The notes: generated by a model from the sequence alone, not told the origin. Shown: positions 1-8,846, counted from the stretch's first letter. The stretch is DNA of 35,157 bases from Clostridia bacterium (GCA_017397545.1 JAFQIK010000034.1:1-35157), one strand, 5' to 3'. Made by a program: numbers and translations.

Positions 1-324
1 ACAGCATGGAATAAATATAAATTATTAGCAGGAACAACAGATACAAATTCTGATACAGATTATAATAAAATGAATACTTTAGGAATAAAAGTAGCAAATA
101 ATAGTGAAGGAACTGCAACTAATTATTGGCTCGCGTCTCGCAGTGTCAACGAGGGCTGGGATGCTTCATCATCTAGCGGTAACGTGATTTTCAATGTGAG
201 GTATATGGATACTGGTGGCAATAGGATCAACAGCTATTTGTGGTATGTGAATTCTAACGGCAGTACTAATACGAAATATCCTGCGTATGCGGTTCGCCCC
301 GTAGTTAAACTCCAATATCCATAA
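1..324 (+). CDS. C-terminal part of a secreted/pilin-like protein with a C-type-lectin-like end (5' truncated)
   Basis: The frame is open from base 1 and ends at TAA 322-324, so the start lies outside the window. The last 65 or so residues contain NYWLASRSVN and end AVRPVVKLQYP. The same plan occurs at the end of the pilin-like protein at 28502-29854 (YWVASRAVH ... LRPVITL), so the two share a C-terminal domain. Codon use changes inside the gene. The first 110 bases are A-rich like the rest of the window, while 127-315 use CTC, GCG, CGC, GTC, AGG and GGC. A base-composition island over a variable C-terminus is what a diversity-generating retroelement target would show, but no reverse transcriptase or template repeat is visible here. 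The exact function is unknown; a surface-displayed binding protein is the likeliest role. Confidence 0.6.
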   Translation, partial: TAWNKYKLLAGTTDTNSDTDYNKMNTLGIKVANNSEGTATNYWLASRSVNEGWDASSSSGNVIFNVRYMDTGGNRINSYLWYVNSNGSTNTKYPAYAVRPVVKLQYP

Positions 325-381
325 TCCATAAAATAATGTGGGAAAAGAAAAATTAGAAAACAAAACATCCTAAATTTCGTC

Positions 382-410
382 AAAGGAAAAAAATACCATA
401 TATAGAATAT
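382..410 (+). promoter_or_regulatory. SigH-type promoter upstream of spoIID
   Basis: AAAGGAAAA (382-390), 11 bases, then ATAGAATAT (402-410) match the SigH pattern RNAGGAWWW - 11/12 - RNNGAATWW. The same arrangement with the same spacing stands before spoIIAA at 20527-20555. In B. subtilis spoIID is transcribed by SigE, so SigH control here is inferred from the sequence alone. An overlapping TATAAT lies at about 405-414, so a SigA promoter cannot be excluded. Confidence 0.5.
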
Positions 411-428
411 AATAAAAAGGGAGATTCT

Positions 429-1415
429 ATGAGAAAAATTTTATTATATATTCTATGTATGGTATTTTTATGTTTTTTAATACCTATTTTATTTACTCAA
501 AAAAAACAATTAAAAGAAGAAAAAACAGATAATAAAATAGAAGAAAAAATAGAAAACTATAATTATGGCCAATACAATAGAGTAAAATTATTACATACTA
601 AAACAGAGGAGATAGAAGAACTAGAACTAGATAATTATCTATTAGGAGTAGTATCAAGCGAAATGCCAGCAAGTTTTGAGCAAGAGGCGTTAAAAGCACA
701 AGCAGTTGTTGCAAGAACATATACTATATATAAAATTACAGGTAATAAAAAACATGAAAATGCGGATATTTGTGATAATTCAGCATGCTGCCAAGCATGG
801 ATTAGTAAAGAAGATAGATTAAACAAATGGAATGAAGGAGAAAGGGAAACGAATTGGGCAAAAATAGAAGAAGCAGTAAACAGTACAAAAGGAAAGATTG
901 TAACATATGAAGGAAAACCTATAAATGCATTTTTCCATTCTAATAGTGGTGGAATAACAGATACTGCAACAGCTGTATGGGGAGGAAACAATTATCCATA
1001 TTTGCAAGCAGTTATAACATCAGGGGAAGATAGTTATTCACAGTATAATTCAGAAATGATTTTAACTAAAGATGAATTTATTAATAAAATAAAAAAATAT
1101 CATAACAATTTTAAAATAGATTTTTCTTTAGAAAATCAAATAGAAATATTAGAATATACAGATGGAGAAAGAATAAAAACAATAAAAATAGGAAACTTAA
1201 ATTTATCGGGTGTAGAAATAAGGAGTATATTTGGTTTAAAATCTGCTAAATTTGAAATAAATGTGGAAGGAGAAAATATAAAATTTAGTGTTATTGGATA
1301 TGGCCATGGAGTTGGAATGAGTCAAACAGGGGCAGACAGTATGGCAAAACAAGGAAGTAATTATGAAGAGATTATTAAACATTTTTACACAGGCGTTGAA
1401 ATTACAAATATTTAA
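429..1415 (+). CDS. spoIID: Stage II sporulation protein D (SpoIID), peptidoglycan lytic transglycosylase
   Basis: SpoIID cleaves glycan strands during forespore engulfment, working with SpoIIM and SpoIIP at the mother-cell membrane. The 328-residue protein has an N-terminal membrane anchor (about residues 4-23). It has the family block SSEMPASFEQEALKAQAVVA, in which E78 corresponds to the catalytic glutamate of SpoIID. It also has a central SNSGG motif followed by VWGGNNYPYL, and the C-terminal block YGHGVGMSQTGA with HFYTGVEI. Length is normal for the family. The start has GGGAG 5-6 bases upstream. It is followed 60 bp later by spoIIQ, the usual clostridial arrangement. No repeat or frameshift interrupts it. 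Confidence 0.95.
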   Translation: MRKILLYILCMVFLCFLIPILFTQKKQLKEEKTDNKIEEKIENYNYGQYNRVKLLHTKTEEIEELELDNYLLGVVSSEMPASFEQEALKAQAVVARTYTIYKITGNKKHENADICDNSACCQAWISKEDRLNKWNEGERETNWAKIEEAVNSTKGKIVTYEGKPINAFFHSNSGGITDTATAVWGGNNYPYLQAVITSGEDSYSQYNSEMILTKDEFINKIKKYHNNFKIDFSLENQIEILEYTDGERIKTIKIGNLNLSGVEIRSIFGLKSAKFEINVEGENIKFSVIGYGHGVGMSQTGADSMAKQGSNYEEIIKHFYTGVEITNI

Positions 1416-1417
1416 AT

Positions 1418-1446
1418 GAATAAAATTCCATAAAAGGGAAATAATT
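1418..1446 (+). promoter_or_regulatory. Possible SigF-type promoter before spoIIQ
   Basis: GAATA (1418-1422), 14 bases, then GGAAATAATT (1437-1446) resembles the SigF/SigG pattern GYATA - 15 - GGNNANANTR, with a mismatch at the last position and a spacer one base short. SpoIIQ is SigF-dependent in Bacillus and Clostridium, which fits, but the match is imperfect. Confidence 0.35.
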
Positions 1447-1475
1447 TAACTAAAGAAAAAACAAGGAGGAGACAA

Positions 1476-2261
1476 ATGAGAAGAGGAAGAAGAGAAAAGA
1501 CTAGTAACATTAAATATTTAGTTTATTTATCTGGAGGAATAGCATTAATAATGCTTTTAACATTTGCAATTACTTTTGTTGTTTATAATAACAAAATAAA
1601 AGAATCCAATTATAGTGCACTTACAACAGAAAAAATAGCAGAATTAGTTCCGAATGATGACGTGAATTTAGAATTAGAAGAGGCAAGTACAGATATTGGA
1701 AAAAGTATAGAAGAAGCAATTGAAAGTATGGAGCAAGATGTTAAGGAAGTAGAAGAAAAAGAGGAAGAAACAAATCAAGAGGTTAAAGATGTAGTAGACG
1801 AGGAAGTAAAAGAAGAGACTAAAACTACAAATGTAGAACCTGAAGTGGTAAAGGATCCAGAATTTATTATGCCAGTAGAAGGAGAAATAGTAAGAAGTTT
1901 TGCAAAAGATTCTTTAATATATTCAGAAACTTTAGAAGAATGGATAGTGCATTTAGGAATAGATATAAAAGCAGATAGAACAACTGTAGTAAAAGCAGCA
2001 GAAGCTGGAACAATAACTGCAATAAAAAACGACCCAAGATATGGATTAACTGTAGTTATAGAACATGTAAATGGATATAAAACCGTATATTCAAATTTGC
2101 TTACAACAGAATTTGTAGAAGAAGGAGAAACAGTAGAAAAAGGACAAAGTATAGGTACAGTAGGAAACTCAGCAGCATTTGAAATTGTAGATGAACCACA
2201 TCTTCATTTTGAAATTTTAAAAGATGAAATCCAAATTGATCCTAATATTTACCTAAATTAA
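1476..2261 (+). CDS. spoIIQ: SpoIIQ-like M23 (LytM) metallopeptidase, forespore engulfment protein
   Basis: SpoIIQ is made in the forespore and binds SpoIIIAH across the septum to form the feeding channel and drive engulfment. This 261-residue protein has one membrane segment (about 12-37), an acidic Glu/Lys-rich linker (about 60-125) and a C-terminal LytM domain (about 130-260). The zinc-binding residues look complete: H159 and D163 in HLGID, and H242/H244 in PHLHFE. B. subtilis SpoIIQ lacks a full metal site while clostridial SpoIIQ keeps it, so this copy is probably the catalytic type. Assignment rests on the domain plan and on the position directly behind spoIID. A generic M23 wall hydrolase is the alternative. 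Confidence 0.85.
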   Translation: MRRGRREKTSNIKYLVYLSGGIALIMLLTFAITFVVYNNKIKESNYSALTTEKIAELVPNDDVNLELEEASTDIGKSIEEAIESMEQDVKEVEEKEEETNQEVKDVVDEEVKEETKTTNVEPEVVKDPEFIMPVEGEIVRSFAKDSLIYSETLEEWIVHLGIDIKADRTTVVKAAEAGTITAIKNDPRYGLTVVIEHVNGYKTVYSNLLTTEFVEEGETVEKGQSIGTVGNSAAFEIVDEPHLHFEILKDEIQIDPNIYLN

Positions 2262-2277
2262 AAATTGTAGAGAAAAC

Positions 2278-2306
2278 GAGGGGCGACTAGTAGTCGTCCG
2301 TTTTTT
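2278..2306 (+). repeat. Small palindromic repeat (GTAGGGG family), possible terminator of spoIIQ
   Basis: GGGCGACTA and TAGTCGTCC form a hairpin (one G-U pair) followed by a run of six T, so it could end transcription from spoIID-spoIIQ. The same stem recurs at 7149-7172. Confidence 0.75.
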
Positions 2307-2318
2307 AATTGATTTCTA

Positions 2319-2348
2319 TTGAAAAAAACAGTTACTATGTAATATAAT
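2319..2348 (+). promoter_or_regulatory. SigA-type promoter for the PBP operon
   Basis: TTGAAA (2319-2324), 18 bases, TATAAT (2343-2348), lying just before the ribosome site and ATG of the penicillin-binding protein. Confidence 0.6.
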
Positions 2349-2376
2349 AAATGCAGAATAATATGGAGGGAAAAAT

Positions 2377-4704
2377 ATGTTTTTAACAGAAGAGGGTTTA
2401 ATACAATCTAAAGAACCGGAAACATATCAAATAGTAAGTAAAAAACATAAAAAAAACCCTAAAAATAAACGCAAGAAAAAGCATCCTATAATAAGATGCA
2501 TATTTAAAACAATTTTTATATTGTTACTTATTATAATAATGATTGCGCTGGTTTTAGGAGGTTTTGTTGCATATAAATTATATGAAGTGGCAAAAGATGT
2601 TAAAATAATAAGTAAAGCAGATTTGGTAATAAAGTATGAAAATTCTGTAATAAGAGATATAAAAGGTAATGAACTTGGGACTTTAAATGGGGATGAAAAC
2701 AGAGTAATTATTACTTTAGAAGATATGCCGGAATATCTGCCTAAAGCATTTATATCAATAGAAGATGAGAGATTTTATGAACATCAAGGAGTTGATATTA
2801 AAAGGACTTTAGGAGCAACATATACATATATAAAAAATAAAGGACAATCTCCTTTTGGAGGAAGCACAATAACACAACAATTAGTAAAAAATATAACAGA
2901 AGAAAGAGAAGATACATGGCAACGTAAGGTAAGAGAAATGACTAGAGCATATTATGTAGAACAAGAGATGTCTAAAAAAGAAATCTTAGAATTGTATCTT
3001 AACTTAATATTTTTAGGAGATACAGTATATGGAGTTGAGCAAGGTTCAAATTATTACTTTAATAAATCTGCAAGAGAATTAACTTTAGCAGAAAGCGCAT
3101 TTTTAGCGGGAATAAATCATTCTCCTAATTCATATGATCCATTTGTAGAAAATAATACAGAAGTTTTAGAAAATATAAAAATTAGAACAAAAACGGTTCT
3201 TAATAAAATGTATGAGTTAGGTAATATAGATTCGGAAGAGTATAGTAATGCTGTAAAAGAGGTAGAAATAGGATTGGCATTTGAAGAAGGTGCAAAGCCA
3301 CAAGTAGTATTTTCTTATCATACAGATGCAGCAATAATTCAAATTATTAAAGATTTGCAAGAACTACATGACTGGAGTTATGAAAAAGCAAGACTATATT
3401 TATCAAGTGGAGGATTTACAATTTATACAACTGAGGATCCTGATATGCAAGCAAAAATGCAAGAAGAATTTAATAACGAAAAATATCATACTGTAGATAT
3501 TGATCCTTATGGAAATCCACAAAATTCTATGGCGTCAATGGTTTTAATAGATCATAAAACAGGATATGTTTTAGCAATAGCAAATGGATTTGATGAAAAA
3601 GTAGATGCATTTGGATTTAATGTTGCAACAGATGGAACAAAACAAACAGGCTCTTCTATGAAAACAATTTCAGCTTTAGCTCCAGCAATCGACAAAGGAA
3701 TAATAACAGCTGCAACTGTATTTGATGACAATCCTACAAGTTTTAATAATGGAACATATAATCCGAAAAATTATGGAAGCTATAAAGGATTAATTACAGT
3801 AAGAGAAGCTATAGCACATTCTCAAAATATACCTATGGTAAAAACAATGTCACTATTAACTCCAGGGGAATCAGTAAAATTTTTAAAAAGTGCTGGAGTT
3901 ACATCATTAGTGGAAGAAGATGAAGTGTTGCCTTTAGCATTAGGAGGACTTACATGGGGAGTAACACCACTTGAGATGGCAGGAGCATATGCAGCAATTG
4001 CAAATGATGGAGAATATATTGAACCTACATTTTATACAAAAGTGGTTGATTCAAACGGAAATACTATTTTAGAAGCTAATCAAACTAGAACACAAATAAT
4101 GTCTAAAGAAGCGGCATATGTAGTAAAAGAAATATTAACTGAGCCTGTAAAAAAAGGTACAGCAACAAATTGTAGAATAGAAGGAATAGATGTTGCTGCA
4201 AAAACAGGAACATCAAATAGTGATTTTAATAGATGGCTTTGTGGATTTACACCATATTATACAGCTGCAGTATGGTTTGGACATAATACTGATGCAACAG
4301 TATCTGGATGGTCTATAAGCCCTGCAAGCCAAATGTGGATAGGAGTTATGCAGAGAGTTCACGAAGGATTAGAACCAAAAACATTTTATGATACAAAACC
4401 AGAAAGAGTATTAGAAGTAGAAGTATGTAAAAAATCTGGATTTTTAGCTACATCTACATGCAGAAGTTATAGAACATCTTATATAGAGTATTTTGCACAA
4501 GGCACAGAACCAATCCAAACATGCCCATATCATTCATCAGCAAAGGTATGTACAGAAAGTGGATTACTTGCTACAGAAAACTGCCCAAGAACAAGAAGAG
4601 TATATGCAACAGGAGAATATATTAATGGAGATGGGTTATGGACTACAAGGTCTGGATATTATAAACCAAAAAACGTTCCACTTGCTCGTTGCAATATTCA
4701 CTAA
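2377..4704 (+). CDS. Class A penicillin-binding protein 1A (transglycosylase/transpeptidase)
   Basis: This bifunctional enzyme polymerises and cross-links peptidoglycan. The protein of 775 residues has a basic cytoplasmic tail, one membrane helix (about 48-70) and a GT51 glycosyltransferase domain. That domain shows EDERFYEHQGVD (from residue 129, containing the catalytic Glu) and FGGSTITQQLVKN. The transpeptidase domain shows SSMK (nucleophile Ser near 426), SQN (near 483) and KTGTSN (near 609). The C-terminal 90 residues hold several cysteines in CKKSG...C and C...SGLLATENC modules, common in clostridial PBP1A. The start is supported by GGAGGG 8 bases upstream. It is probably cotranscribed with the PAP2 gene that starts 17 bases after its stop. 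Confidence 0.95.
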   Translation: MFLTEEGLIQSKEPETYQIVSKKHKKNPKNKRKKKHPIIRCIFKTIFILLLIIIMIALVLGGFVAYKLYEVAKDVKIISKADLVIKYENSVIRDIKGNELGTLNGDENRVIITLEDMPEYLPKAFISIEDERFYEHQGVDIKRTLGATYTYIKNKGQSPFGGSTITQQLVKNITEEREDTWQRKVREMTRAYYVEQEMSKKEILELYLNLIFLGDTVYGVEQGSNYYFNKSARELTLAESAFLAGINHSPNSYDPFVENNTEVLENIKIRTKTVLNKMYELGNIDSEEYSNAVKEVEIGLAFEEGAKPQVVFSYHTDAAIIQIIKDLQELHDWSYEKARLYLSSGGFTIYTTEDPDMQAKMQEEFNNEKYHTVDIDPYGNPQNSMASMVLIDHKTGYVLAIANGFDEKVDAFGFNVATDGTKQTGSSMKTISALAPAIDKGIITAATVFDDNPTSFNNGTYNPKNYGSYKGLITVREAIAHSQNIPMVKTMSLLTPGESVKFLKSAGVTSLVEEDEVLPLALGGLTWGVTPLEMAGAYAAIANDGEYIEPTFYTKVVDSNGNTILEANQTRTQIMSKEAAYVVKEILTEPVKKGTATNCRIEGIDVAAKTGTSNSDFNRWLCGFTPYYTAAVWFGHNTDATVSGWSISPASQMWIGVMQRVHEGLEPKTFYDTKPERVLEVEVCKKSGFLATSTCRSYRTSYIEYFAQGTEPIQTCPYHSSAKVCTESGLLATENCPRTRRVYATGEYINGDGLWTTRSGYYKPKNVPLARCNIH

Positions 4705-4720
4705 TTAAATGGAGGATAAT

Positions 4721-5260
4721 ATGAATATAATAAATACAATAGATAACCAAATATATGAAATAATAATAAAAATGCTAAGTCCAGGGGTTACAGCAATAAT
4801 GACATTTATATCATTTTTAGGGTCAGCAATAACATTAATTACTCTATCAATTGGATTTATATTTTTAATAAAAAATAAAAAATATCCAAAACTTATAGCA
4901 TTAAATTTAATATTTGTATTTATATTAAATAGAATTTTAAAATGGATAATTGCAAGACCTAGACCAGAAAGACTGAAGTTAGTATTTGAAGATGGATATA
5001 GCTTTCCGAGTGGACATAGTATGGTTGCATTTGGATTCTATGGATTTTTAATATATCTAATATATAAAAATATTAAAAATAAAAAAATAAAATATACATT
5101 AATAACATTTTTATCTTTACTAGTATTATTTATAGGAATTAGTAGAGTATACTTAGGTGTTCATTATGTTACAGACGTAATTGGTGGTTTTATATTTGCA
5201 TTTTTATATTTAGTTGTTTTTATAAAGTATTTTTGTAAAAGAATTGGATTTAATAAATAA
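4721..5260 (+). CDS. PAP2-family membrane phosphatase, possibly undecaprenyl-diphosphate phosphatase
   Basis: PAP2 membrane phosphatases of this size often recycle undecaprenyl diphosphate (BcrC type) or dephosphorylate phosphatidylglycerol phosphate. The three catalytic motifs are present: KWIIARPRP (K74 ... R81-P82), PSGHS (96-100) and SRVYLGVHYVTD (R142, H148, D152). There are about five or six membrane segments. I place the start at 4721, not at the in-frame ATG at 4709, because GGAGG at 4711-4715 is the ribosome site for 4721 and overlaps the earlier ATG. Its place next to a PBP supports a cell-wall lipid carrier role, but the substrate is not shown by the sequence. Confidence 0.85.
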   Translation: MNIINTIDNQIYEIIIKMLSPGVTAIMTFISFLGSAITLITLSIGFIFLIKNKKYPKLIALNLIFVFILNRILKWIIARPRPERLKLVFEDGYSFPSGHSMVAFGFYGFLIYLIYKNIKNKKIKYTLITFLSLLVLFIGISRVYLGVHYVTDVIGGFIFAFLYLVVFIKYFCKRIGFNK

Positions 5261-5300
5261 TATTGTAATTAGTGCAATATAAAAATAGATGGAGGATTTT

Positions 5301-5585
5301 ATGAATAATTTATTTACAGTAAAAAATATATTAATATATTTGGTAATTATAAACTTAATAGCTTTTTTAGCTATGTACATAGATAAAAAAAGAGCAAAAT
5401 GGGGAAGATGGAGAATAAAAGAATCCACACTATTTACATTAGTTTTGTTAGGTGGTGGAATAGGTGGAATCGCAGGAATGCATACATTTAGACACAAAAC
5501 TAAAAAAATGAGATTTGTTATAGGATTTCCTTTAATACTAATAGTAGAAGTTGTATGCACTGTTATATTTATTTGCATTAATTAG
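5301..5585 (+). CDS. DUF1294 small membrane protein
   Basis: This 94-residue protein has about three membrane segments and the DUF1294 features: a YIDKKRAKWGRWRI block after the first helix, a glycine-rich LGGGIGGIAGMHTFRHKT block in the middle, and a hydrophobic tail. The function of the family is not known. The true start is 5301, since GGAGG (5291-5295) precedes it and the ATG at 5289-5291 overlaps that site. It follows the PAP2 gene by 40 bp and is probably in the same operon. Confidence 0.8.
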   Translation: MNNLFTVKNILIYLVIINLIAFLAMYIDKKRAKWGRWRIKESTLFTLVLLGGGIGGIAGMHTFRHKTKKMRFVIGFPLILIVEVVCTVIFICIN

Positions 5586-5591
5586 AAAGAG

Positions 5592-5716
5592 AAATTGTAA
5601 TTTGTGTGGAAGTGTGAAGTGAGAGGTGGGAAGTGTGAAATTAGGGTAAAACCTACGAAGACTATCCCTAAAAGCACACCTCACACATCCCACATCACAC
5701 CGCAAAATTACAATTT
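5592..5716 (+). repeat. Long palindromic repeat, GTGTGA family, copy 1
   Basis: A 125-bp imperfect inverted repeat. The outer arms are exact complements (AAATTGTAATTT and AAATTACAATTT). Inside are GTGTGAAGTGAGAGGTGGG on the left and TCACACATCCCACATCACA on the right. The centre holds TTAGGG ... CCCTAA around a short loop with CCTACGAAG. Related copies lie at 13883-14002, 18388-18477 and, inverted, 31617-31726. Confidence 0.85.
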
Positions 5717-5804
5717 GACAACAACAAATTATGTACCAAAAAGTGCACATAACTTTTGTAAATAATTGTAATTTGTCAAAAAAATACAGAATAATTGTTT
5801 CGTA

Positions 5805-5872
5805 TGTGAATAAGTGATGATGCGAAAACATAGATTTTAATGTTATTCACAAAGTTATCCACAATATCCACA
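5805..5872 (+). promoter_or_regulatory. Cluster of DnaA-box-like 9-mers
   Basis: TGTGAATAA (5805-5813, the reverse of TTATTCACA), TTATTCACA (5843-5851), TTATCCACA (5855-5863, the consensus DnaA box) and ATATCCACA (5864-5872) lie within 68 bp of AT-rich intergenic DNA. No dnaA, dnaN or rpmH gene is present nearby, so calling this the replication origin would go beyond the evidence. A DnaA-titration or DnaA-controlled site is equally possible. Confidence 0.45.
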
Positions 5873-6122
5873 GGAAAGTGGAAAACTAAAAACTTTGTTA
5901 CAAACGAGTTACATAAAAGAATAAAATGTAATATTTAAGTTACTGTTTTGTAATAAAAAAGTAATAATTGTAGCAAACAAAGCGACGATGTCGCCCTTTG
6001 TTTTAGCCGATTTGAGTTTGCGAGTAAAACGAGCAAATCTCAAAGGCAATAGCGATTATAGCGTTAGCATTATAGTAAATTTTAGAAAAATTTACTATAA
6101 TACTAAAAATATGATATAATAT
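5873..6122 (+). other. Gene-free stretch with hairpins and the promoter of the downstream membrane-protein gene
   Basis: No gene is seen. It holds a hairpin at 5976-6002 (AACAAA-GCGAC / GTCGC-TTTGTT), a second at 6011-6044 (TTTGAGTTTGC / GCAAATCTCAAA), and a 13-bp perfect stem at 6071-6099 (TATAGTAAATTTT, loop AGA). A TTTACT (6091-6096) - 18 - TATAAT (6115-6120) promoter serves the gene at 6193. Its -35 lies in the right arm of the last hairpin. Confidence 0.5.
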
Positions 6123-6192
6123 CAAAAATGAAAACATTTTGTAGAAAATAAACGAAATTTAGATGCAAAAATAAAAATAGGAAGTGATATAA

Positions 6193-6990
6193 ATGTTTTT
6201 TGCAAAGCCCGGAGAGTATGAGCCATGCGGGATTTTTAGTGCAGAACACTTTTTTTTATTAGCTATAACTTTATTAGGAATTGGAATAGCAGTAAAGCAC
6301 ACAGATATTACTAAAAAAAATGTCGTAAAAAGGAACATACAAATTATAACAATTTTTGCATGGATATTAGAAATAATAAAAATAATATTTAATTTTGCAG
6401 TAGGAAATGGAAACAATATAAATACATACATACCTTTATACTATTGTAGCATTTTTCTATATGCAGGAATTTTTAGTTCCATAGGAAAAGAAACAGTAAA
6501 GAGAATAGGAGATGTATTTTTAGCAACAGGAGGAATAATTGGAGGAATTATATTTTTAATTTTACCAACTACTTCTATAACTACATATCCAATGCTTCAT
6601 TATTTAAGCTTGCAAAGTTTTGCATATCATGGAGCAATGCTTTATATAGGAATTATAATTAATAAATCAAAATACATAGAATTAGAAAATAAAGATATTG
6701 TTTATTATTCCGGATTACTTTTTGTAATGTGTTTAAGTGCATATATAGTAAACAATATATTTGATAGTAACTTAATGTTTATTTCGAAAGACTTTCCAGG
6801 TAGCCCTGTTACAATTATATATAAATTAACAGGAAAATTATTCCCATTAGTTGTATCACTTGCACAAATGATATTACCATTTTATACAGTTATAGGAATA
6901 AAAAATGTAATACAAAAAATAGTAGTAAAAAAAGAACAAAAAAACGTACAAATAGATTCAATAAATCAAACAGTTGGACGCCAGTCATAA
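6193..6990 (+). CDS. YwaF/TIGR02206-type integral membrane protein
   Basis: A 265-residue protein with about six or seven membrane helices. The N-terminal FSAEHFFLLAI segment, the paired LYYCSIFLYAG helix and the HYLSLQSFAYHGAML helix with conserved histidines resemble the YwaF/TMEM164 family, whose role in bacteria is not established. The start is supported by AGGAAG 8 bases upstream and by its own promoter. It stands alone between two repeat-rich gaps, so context gives no further clue. Confidence 0.65.
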   Translation: MFFAKPGEYEPCGIFSAEHFFLLAITLLGIGIAVKHTDITKKNVVKRNIQIITIFAWILEIIKIIFNFAVGNGNNINTYIPLYYCSIFLYAGIFSSIGKETVKRIGDVFLATGGIIGGIIFLILPTTSITTYPMLHYLSLQSFAYHGAMLYIGIIINKSKYIELENKDIVYYSGLLFVMCLSAYIVNNIFDSNLMFISKDFPGSPVTIIYKLTGKLFPLVVSLAQMILPFYTVIGIKNVIQKIVVKKEQKNVQIDSINQTVGRQS

Positions 6991-7010
6991 ATCCATTAAA
7001 ATGCAAACAC

Positions 7011-7249
7011 TGTAGGGGTCGCTGCCCACAGCGACCCGCAATGCATCGAAGAAATCACCCAGAAATGTAGGGGCGATTTTAATCGCCCGATTTTAATATT
7101 ATGCTAAAATTATTTTATTAAAGAGTGAATTAGAAATGTAGAGAAACAGTAGGGGCGACTAGTAGTCGTCCGTTTTCTACAGAGCTTTACTAAAAAAATT
7201 ATTAATAGAATTTTCTTCGAAGGGCGGGCGAACAATGTTCGCCCCTACA
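7011..7249. repeat. Cluster of four small palindromic repeats
   Basis: Four GTAGGGG-family units: 7011-7038 (stem GGGTCGCTG/CAGCGACCC), 7066-7089 (GGGCGATT/AATCGCCC), 7149-7172 (GGGCGACTA/TAGTCGTCC), and an inverted unit at 7213-7249 (CGGGCGAAC/GTTCGCCC) that carries the TTCTTCGAAG extension. Together with a promoter they fill the 391-bp gap before glyQS. No gene is seen in the gap. Confidence 0.85.
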
Positions 7250-7317
7250 AATACTCTACAAATTGCAGTTGACGACTGAACTGTAACATATATACTAATA
7301 AAAACAACCACAATATA

Positions 7318-7346
7318 TTGACTTTTAGCATAAGTTTTGATAAATT
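7318..7346 (+). promoter_or_regulatory. SigA-type promoter of glyQS
   Basis: TTGACT (7318-7323), 17 bases, TAAATT (7341-7346). The leader to the ATG is only about 30 bases, so there is no room for a T-box riboswitch. Confidence 0.55.
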
Positions 7347-7381
7347 TAATAAATAGTAAATAATAGAAGGGTGAGATAAAA

Positions 7382-8770
7382 ATGGCAGAAAAATCTATGG
7401 ATAAAATAGTTAATTTATGTAAAAATAGAGGTTTTGTATACCCAGGTTCAGAAATATATGGAGGACTTGCAAATTCATGGGATTATGGACCATTAGGGGC
7501 AGAACTTAAGAAAAATATAAAAGATATGTGGTGGAAAAAATTTATTAATGAATCTAAATACAATGTAGGTATAGATGCAGCAATAATAATGAATCCTGAG
7601 GTTTGGGTAACAACAGGACATGTTGGAGGATTTAGTGATCCACTTATAGATTGCAAAGATTGTAAAACAAGACATAGAGCAGACAAACTAATAGAAGAAT
7701 GGGGATTTAAAAACGGAAAAGATATTTCTGGATTAGATGGTTGGACAAATGAACAATTAGTAGAATATATTAAAGAAAATAATATAGAATGTCCAAATTG
7801 CGGAAAAGTAAACTTTACTGATATTAGAAAATTTAACTTAATGTTTAAAACATTTATGGGAGTTACAGAAGATGCAAAATCAGAAGTATATTTAAGACCA
7901 GAAACAGCACAAGGAATGTTTGTTAACTTCAAAAATGTACAAAGAACAACAAGAAGAAAACTTCCAATGGGAATAGGACAAATGGGACGTTCATTTAGAA
8001 ACGAAATTACACCAGGTAACTTCATATTTAGAACAAGAGAATTCGAACAAATGGAATTAGAGTTTTTCTGCAAACCAGGTACAGATTTAGAATGGTACGA
8101 ATACTGGAAAGAATTCTGCAAAAACTGGTTAATAGGAATAGGAATAAAAGAAGAAAACTTAAGAATGAGAGAACACTCAAAAGAAGAACTTTCTTTCTAT
8201 AGCAAAGGAACAACAGATATAGAATATTTATTCCCATTTGGATGGGGAGAACTTTGGGGAATAGCAGACAGAACAGATTATGACTTATCAAGACATATGG
8301 AAGCTTCTAAAGTAGATTTAACATATTTAGACCCAGAAACAAACGAAAAATATGTTCCATACTGTGTAGAACCAGCAGTTGGTGTAGATAGAGTATTTTT
8401 AACAGTAGTGTGTGATGCTTACGAAGAACAAGAAATAGCAGAAGGAGACACAAGAACAGTATTACACTTACATCCATCAATAGCACCATATAAAGCTGCA
8501 GTATTACCACTTTCTAAAAAATTAAGTGAAAAAGCAACAGAAGTATTTGAAAAAATATCAAAAAAATTCATGTGTGAATATGACGAAGCAGGAAGTATAG
8601 GAAAAAGATATAGAAGAGAAGACGAAATAGGTACACCTTACTGTATAACAATAGACTTCGAAACAGAAAATGACAATTCAGTAACAATAAGAGACAGAGA
8701 CACAATGGAACAAGTAAGAGTAAAAATAGATGAATTAGAAAATTGGTTAGAAGAAAAAATAAATGGATAG
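7382..8770 (+). CDS. glyQS: Glycyl-tRNA synthetase, dimeric single-chain type
   Basis: It charges tRNA-Gly in the cytoplasm. The 462-residue class II enzyme starts with [20 protein letters not shown], then [25 protein letters not shown] with the cysteine pair DCKDC and a later CPNC pair, and [15 protein letters not shown] (motif 2 region). It continues with [25 protein letters not shown] and a C-terminal anticodon-binding domain ending in [11 protein letters not shown]. This is the archaeal/eukaryal-like alpha2 form typical of Firmicutes Clostridia. The start has GAAGGGTGAG upstream. It ends with its own terminator and appears monocistronic. Confidence 0.97.
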   Translation: MAEKSMDKIVNLCKNRGFVYPGSEIYGGLANSWDYGPLGAELKKNIKDMWWKKFINESKYNVGIDAAIIMNPEVWVTTGHVGGFSDPLIDCKDCKTRHRADKLIEEWGFKNGKDISGLDGWTNEQLVEYIKENNIECPNCGKVNFTDIRKFNLMFKTFMGVTEDAKSEVYLRPETAQGMFVNFKNVQRTTRRKLPMGIGQMGRSFRNEITPGNFIFRTREFEQMELEFFCKPGTDLEWYEYWKEFCKNWLIGIGIKEENLRMREHSKEELSFYSKGTTDIEYLFPFGWGELWGIADRTDYDLSRHMEASKVDLTYLDPETNEKYVPYCVEPAVGVDRVFLTVVCDAYEEQEIAEGDTRTVLHLHPSIAPYKAAVLPLSKKLSEKATEVFEKISKKFMCEYDEAGSIGKRYRREDEIGTPYCITIDFETENDNSVTIRDRDTMEQVRVKIDELENWLEEKING

Positions 8771-8777
8771 AATAAAA

Positions 8778-8812
8778 GCAAACCCTCCTACAATAAGGTG
8801 GGTTTACTTTTT
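8778..8812 (+). terminator. Rho-independent terminator of glyQS
   Basis: AAACCCTCC and GGTGGGTTT form a GC-rich stem around an AT-rich loop, followed by ACTTTTT. Confidence 0.75.
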
Positions 8813-8846
8813 GAAAAAAATGTCGAAAAGTTTTGTCAAAAAGTTA

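Noticed and set aside
4493-4708. Small plus-strand frame inside the end of the PBP gene
   Set aside because: Shadow of the PBP cysteine-rich tail in another frame, with no ribosome site.
5592-6192. Confirmed chromosomal replication origin
   Set aside because: No dnaA, dnaN or rpmH nearby and no skew information. Kept only as a DnaA-box cluster.
7250-7381. T-box riboswitch before glyQS
   Set aside because: The promoter lies about 35 bases before the ATG, leaving no room, and no T-box consensus is seen.
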